Shown here: piece after piece, positions 20,254 to 23,226 of the stretch
How the letters are laid out: every line of letters begins with the position of its first letter
Position numbering within the stretch: the first letter of the stretch is position 1
Assembly: GCA_035289745.1 (NCBI GenBank)
Contig: DATDWF010000016.1
Span: forward strand, 1-23,226
Direction of reading: 5' to 3'
From: JAUYQE01 sp035289745
GTDB taxonomy: Archaea; Nanobdellota; Nanobdellia; Woesearchaeales; GW2011-AR9
Length of the DNA stretch: 23,226 nucleotides
Program-made: the position numbers and the translations under genes
The notes under the pieces: generated by a model
Seen by the model: only the letters and a program-made list of their open reading frames with translations
Told to the model about the DNA's origin: nothing
Database searches by the model: none

Positions 20254-20616
20254 ATGAAATGTCTTGATACTTATGCACTCATAGAAATCTGCAATGGGAA
20301 CCCTGCTTTTGTTGATCTTTTGCGAGAAGAAGTTGTTATCACAGACATTACTTTGGCTGAGTTTTACGGGAACTTATACCGAAAATATGGTCTGAAAACA
20401 GCGGAGTACTGGAACCGCAAACTAAGCCCTTTTTGCAGGCCGGTTCCTCGGGAGATCCTGATTCAAGCTATCCGTTTTCGGATTGATCATAAAGATAAAA
20501 ATCTCTCTTTCTTTGACTGCGTCGGATATCTCTATGCTTTGGAAGAGCGGCTGCTTTTTGTTACCGGTGATAAAGAGTTTAAACAACTCAAAGGAACGGA
20601 TTTTCGGATGAAGTGA
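20254..20616 (+). CDS. VapC-type PIN-domain toxin, second module
   Basis: The 120-aa protein from ATG 20254 (MKCLDTYALIEI) has catalytic acids Asp5, Glu36 (LAEFYG), Asp88 (FFDCVGYL) and Asp106 (TGDKEF), the full PIN four-acid set. GTG 20248 would add two residues; the ATG gives the usual MxxLDTxxLI start. The upstream AbrB gene ends at 20247 and provides the antitoxin. It is convergent with the four-gene membrane operon, 23 bp apart. It should be a tRNA- or rRNA-cleaving growth inhibitor; the target is unknown. Confidence 0.8.
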   Translation: MKCLDTYALIEICNGNPAFVDLLREEVVITDITLAEFYGNLYRKYGLKTAEYWNRKLSPFCRPVPREILIQAIRFRIDHKDKNLSFFDCVGYLYALEERLLFVTGDKEFKQLKGTDFRMK

Positions 20617-20639
20617 GGAGTTTTGGCTGAAAAAGAGTT

Positions 20640-21200
20640 CTAATCATTCGCTCCCGTCAGCAAAGCTACCGTAAACACGGCAATGGCGAAGAGGACGATG
20701 AATCCCAATATTTTGGGATGGAATAACGTAGACCAGATGTTGACTTCGAAGCTGGGCGTCGCTACGCCGGTTGTGGCATTCACTTGCGCCACTCCGGGCT
20801 GGAAAGATTGCTCTGTGAACGCCTGCCCGAGCACATGGCCAAAAGAAGCCAGAAGAATGATGACGCCGACGCCGATAATGGTGTATAACAATTTTGGGTC
20901 TTTGACCGCTTTTTCAAAAGAAGCATCTTTCACGCCGAACATCTGGAAGATCAGCAGCAGCAGCGTGAAGAAAACGAGAGCAACGACGAACCACGGCACC
21001 ATGAAGTTGATGACTTCGACTAACGTTCTTGAAAGAAGGATCATTAGCCCGGCGGCGATGGCTATGGTGGCATTAATGCCCGGCGACTTGCCGATGATGG
21101 CAGTCTTCTGCAGCAGGGCATAGACTAAAGCGAAGGTTATCAATACGGGAAAGATGAAGTCAAACAGTTGCAGCAGTCCGAGATCGATGATGGTGGCCAT
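20640..21200 (-). CDS. Polytopic membrane protein, paralogue 4 of a tandem family
   Basis: A 186-aa protein with about four membrane helices. It carries the family core LFDFIFPVLITFALVYALLQ followed by KTAIIGKSPG (residues 12-43). It is the most divergent of the four. It ends near LTGAND and lacks the ITGxYPxGYDPVQ and YDVFSWW segments of the two middle members. It is the last gene of the operon from 23016. CCACCATGG at the start is not a Shine-Dalgarno site but resembles the contexts of the other members. Function unknown. Confidence 0.75.
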   Translation of the reverse strand: MATIIDLGLLQLFDFIFPVLITFALVYALLQKTAIIGKSPGINATIAIAAGLMILLSRTLVEVINFMVPWFVVALVFFTLLLLIFQMFGVKDASFEKAVKDPKLLYTIIGVGVIILLASFGHVLGQAFTEQSFQPGVAQVNATTGVATPSFEVNIWSTLFHPKILGFIVLFAIAVFTVALLTGAND

Positions 21201-21214
21201 GGTGGTTGGTTGAA

Positions 21215-21811
21215 CTAGTCCGGTTTTGGAGGTTTAATGTTTTCAATAAGTTTTCCAAGCGCTTCATAGCCTTTCTTGGCACCTCCTAAGAAGCCCGTCC
21301 CCTCTTTTTTGGTGATGAGCCAGACAATGACTGCAAAGATCGCTACAATAATCATTAATTCTGTCGTTTCCGTCGTCCACCAGGAAAAGACATCATACGG
21401 CCCCCTCCACCAGCCGAGGGAAGAGCCGAAGATATACCCAACAAAGCCGACGGCAAGAATTGCAATGAGGGGATTAGCGGTATCTGCATATTTTTTTCCG
21501 AAGATACCCAAGAGAATCAATGAGAAAATGACGGCAATCCCTACCAGTGATATGCCTGGCAAGGCTTCGTTCATGATTTGCACCGGGTCATAACCGGAAG
21601 GGTACGTTCCCGTAACATGCGGAACGACAAAAAGCAATCCCAAGACCAGGGCAATAACGGCATTCATCTTCCCCACTTTTGTCGGCTCGCCCAAGATTTT
21701 GGCTTTCTGCAGAACTGCGAAAACAATCGTAAAGACGATGATGAACGGCAAGAAAAAATCTATGATGCCGAAATTTTCCAGGTAGTATGCTAAAGTGTCA
21801 GTGATGGCCAT
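21215..21811 (-). CDS. Polytopic membrane protein, paralogue 3 of a tandem family
   Basis: From ATG 21811 the 198-aa product starts MAITDTLAYYLENFGIIDFF and has about four helices. Its core FLPFIIVFTIVFAVLQKAKI, the GTYPSGYDPVQIM segment and the GPYDVFSWW segment are shared with the upstream gene, so the two are close paralogues. A lysine-rich cytoplasmic tail ends IENIKPPKPD. A reading from 21838 adds nine residues but runs back into the upstream gene; ATG 21811, 4 nt after that gene's stop, is preferred. The pattern suggests a membrane complex subunit, but the partner is unknown. Confidence 0.8.
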   Translation of the reverse strand: MAITDTLAYYLENFGIIDFFLPFIIVFTIVFAVLQKAKILGEPTKVGKMNAVIALVLGLLFVVPHVTGTYPSGYDPVQIMNEALPGISLVGIAVIFSLILLGIFGKKYADTANPLIAILAVGFVGYIFGSSLGWWRGPYDVFSWWTTETTELMIIVAIFAVIVWLITKKEGTGFLGGAKKGYEALGKLIENIKPPKPD

Positions 21812-21815
21812 GGTG

Positions 21816-22406
21816 TTATGTTTTTGGGAATAGTGCATCTCCTATCTCTTTTAATCGCTCCATGAACGGTTTGGCTGTTGTACCCGTTGGCGGTTCTTTT
21901 TTACCCACAATTAATTTCACAATCAATCCGAAGACGAGTACAATAATCAGGATTTCCGTCGTTTCTTCTGTCCACCAGGAAAAGACATCGTATGGCCCAC
22001 TCCAGATGCCCAACGAAGAGCCGAAGATATACAGGATGAAGCCGACGGCGATGAGAATGATGAATGGGTTGAGAACCGCTCCAAAGCCTCCCGCCTCAGG
22101 TTTGCCAAATATGCCTAAGAGCAACAATACCATCACTACCGCCACGCCCACCAGCGCCACGCTCGGCAGCGACTCATTAATAACCTGCACCGGATCATAG
22201 CCTGCAGGATAATTGCCGGTGATATGCGGGATCACAAAGAGCAATCCGGCAGCAAAGGCAATGACGCCGGCAAAGCGCTTGTCTTCAAAGAGGTTGATTT
22301 TCTGCAGCACGGCAAAAGTGATAGTAAAAACAAGTATGAACGGCAGGAAGAAGTCTAAGAGTCCCAGACTTTCCAGATAGTATGCGAGGGTGTCCGTGAG
22401 TGCCAT
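21816..22406 (-). CDS. Polytopic membrane protein, paralogue 2 of a tandem family
   Basis: A 196-aa protein starting MALTDTLAYYLESLGLLDFF. It shares with paralogue 3 the N-terminus, the FVIPHITGNYPAGYDPVQVI block, the FGSSLGIWSGPYDVFSWW block and a basic tail. Four helices are expected. The conserved Trp-Trp and Tyr-Asp residues are probably at the membrane face. ATG 22406 lies 22 nt after the upstream stop, in an ACCATGG context without a clear Shine-Dalgarno site. Likely arose by tandem duplication with gene 21215. Confidence 0.8.
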   Translation of the reverse strand: MALTDTLAYYLESLGLLDFFLPFILVFTITFAVLQKINLFEDKRFAGVIAFAAGLLFVIPHITGNYPAGYDPVQVINESLPSVALVGVAVVMVLLLLGIFGKPEAGGFGAVLNPFIILIAVGFILYIFGSSLGIWSGPYDVFSWWTEETTEILIIVLVFGLIVKLIVGKKEPPTGTTAKPFMERLKEIGDALFPKT

Positions 22407-22428
22407 GGTAGTTCTTTATGGGTTGTGT

Positions 22429-23016
22429 CTATCCCCCTCCTGCTTTTTTTGCTTCTTCTGCTCTCTTCCTTTTTTCATCTTCAGTTAACGGCGTTCGGGT
22501 TATGAAGTACATAAACCCAAAGATTACCAGCAGGAAAATGATCGTCGCTGCCCATTCTGCCTGCCAATTAGCAAAGACGGCGAAGACAAATTTCAGCCAG
22601 TCCAAGGCATTCAGGAAAATAATGACGATGCCGATAAACATGAGGATCATAAGGAAAGTTTTCCACTTGGGAAATCTATCCAACTTGATTTCTTCCGAGC
22701 CAAAGAACACGCCCACTAAGAGAAGAAAGCTGACTCCCAAGATAACCAGCAACACAATATCAGCCATGACTTTGTTGATGGTGGCAACCAACTGTGTGGA
22801 AGCAATGACTAGGAAAGCAACCACGAACGCCACCATGGAGTTAAGGTTCTTTTTGGTGAGCTCCTTGCCCTCAACTTTTTCTATTCCCAGAACTTTCGTT
22901 TTTTCCAGAATGGCGAACATGATGGTGAAAACCAGCAAGAAAGGCAGGACAATATCATATACGCCAATCTTATCAAGAAACCCGATGATGCCGCGGAAAG
23001 CGCTTTCTTCTGCCAT
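22429..23016 (-). CDS. Polytopic membrane protein, paralogue 1 of a tandem family
   Basis: A 195-aa protein with four or five helices. The family core is DIVLPFLLVFTIMFAILEKT (about residues 21-40), followed by KVLG. It differs by a charged loop (IEKVEGKELTKKN) and a cytoplasmic KKAGGG-type tail, and it lacks the YDPVQ block of the two middle members. It is the first gene of the minus-strand operon. An AT box at 23057-23066 and GAGG before ATG 23016 supply a promoter and a ribosome site. Role unknown; the DxxxPFxxVFTIxFAxL core defines the family in this window. Confidence 0.8.
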   Translation of the reverse strand: MAEESAFRGIIGFLDKIGVYDIVLPFLLVFTIMFAILEKTKVLGIEKVEGKELTKKNLNSMVAFVVAFLVIASTQLVATINKVMADIVLLVILGVSFLLLVGVFFGSEEIKLDRFPKWKTFLMILMFIGIVIIFLNALDWLKFVFAVFANWQAEWAATIIFLLVIFGFMYFITRTPLTEDEKRKRAEEAKKAGGG

Positions 23017-23056
23017 CTATTCGTCCTCGTTTTGCTGGTTGGATTAAAAGAATGAG

Positions 23057-23066
23057 CTATATAAAT
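23057..23066 (-). promoter_or_regulatory. TATA-like box of the four-gene membrane operon
   Basis: ATTTATATAG on the minus strand. It predicts a leader of about 20 nt containing GAGG before ATG 23016. Confidence 0.55.
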
Positions 23067-23129
23067 GTTTCTTTCGAAGAGACTGTACTTTTCAGACGTA
23101 GTCTGGAGCTTTTCATCTTTATGTGCCAC

Positions 23130-23219
23130 GTGCGGCGGTGCGACGGTCGACTCCTCACGTTCGTTCGTCGTCGCCCTGCTCGGGTATCCCGCAGGGAGCG
23201 ACCCCTCCCCTCGCCGCAC
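23130..23219. ncRNA. GC-rich three-way-junction element at window end
   Basis: GTGCGGCG (23130-23137) pairs with CGCCGCAC (23212-23219). Inside, GCGACG (23140-23145) pairs with CGTCGC (23169-23174), and CCCTGC pairs with GCAGGG (23191-23196) around GGG/CCC. The segment is far more GC-rich than the rest of the window. It could be a structured RNA on either strand, the edge of another replicon, or an assembly joint. No known RNA was recognised, and the window ends before it can be judged. Confidence 0.3.
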
Positions 23220-23226
23220 GCCGCCG

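Noticed and set aside
22418..23047. 209-aa plus-strand ORF opposite paralogue 1
   Set aside because: It runs antisense to a clear membrane protein with family paralogues, has low-complexity Met/Thr/Lys-rich sequence, and lacks a promoter or ribosome site.
1..23226. CRISPR arrays, rRNA genes, transposase or integrase genes
   Set aside because: No spaced direct-repeat array, no rRNA-like core and no transposase or integrase motif was found. The only direct repeats are the tRNA-end duplications.

Overview
The window looks archaeal, most likely from a small-genome DPANN-type lineage such as Woesearchaeota or Pacearchaeota; the lineage is inferred from gene content only. AT-rich TATA-like boxes sit about 25-28 nt upstream of many start codons, so most mRNAs appear leaderless. 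The tRNA genes carry bulge-helix-bulge introns and encode no CCA. Archaeal gene families are present: VapBC-type PIN toxins with AbrB partners, MNT/HEPN, an ArlI/TadA-like ATPase and a double GspF/TadC-like membrane protein.

Layout. Positions 1-2600 hold the end of a structured RNA, a hypothetical gene, a B12/radical-SAM protein and a 12-cysteine mini-protein. Positions 2695-6400 are a mosaic of intron-rich tRNA genes (Pro-GGG, Pro-CGG, Ala-CGC, Ala-GGC), an AT-rich Ulp1-like cysteine protease gene, a transglutaminase-like gene, two DUF457-like membrane proteins and a possible free RNA. Positions 6434-8841 carry an HTH/PIN pair, a zinc-finger/coiled-coil protein, an M50 intramembrane metalloprotease and a tiny zinc-ribbon protein. 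Positions 8949-11237 hold an AT-rich orphan, a PGF-pre-PGF-like membrane protein, a second structured RNA with its own promoter, tRNA-Phe with three introns, a MazG-like protein and a small lipoprotein. Positions 11313-19936 hold a split type IV-pilus/secretion-like locus (double GspF/TadC protein, VirB11/GspE-like ATPase, two coiled-coil proteins) with toxin-antitoxin cassettes inserted among its genes. Positions 20029-23016 hold another AbrB/PIN pair and a minus-strand operon of four related polytopic membrane proteins. The last ~100 nt are GC-rich and strongly foldable.

The most unusual feature is the RNA content. Five tRNA genes contain ten predicted introns in the D-loop, at 27/28, at 37/38 and in the T-loop (59/60); removing them yields regular cloverleaves. 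The T-loop introns of the two tRNA-Pro genes share a 36-nt hairpin that recurs outside any tRNA. Both tRNA-Ala genes are followed by a copy of their own 3' end fused to a conserved hairpin. Two copies of an unidentified structured RNA family (1-136 and 10155-10300) share a GGCC-AAGAG core. All structures were deduced by hand and need covariance-model and transcript confirmation.
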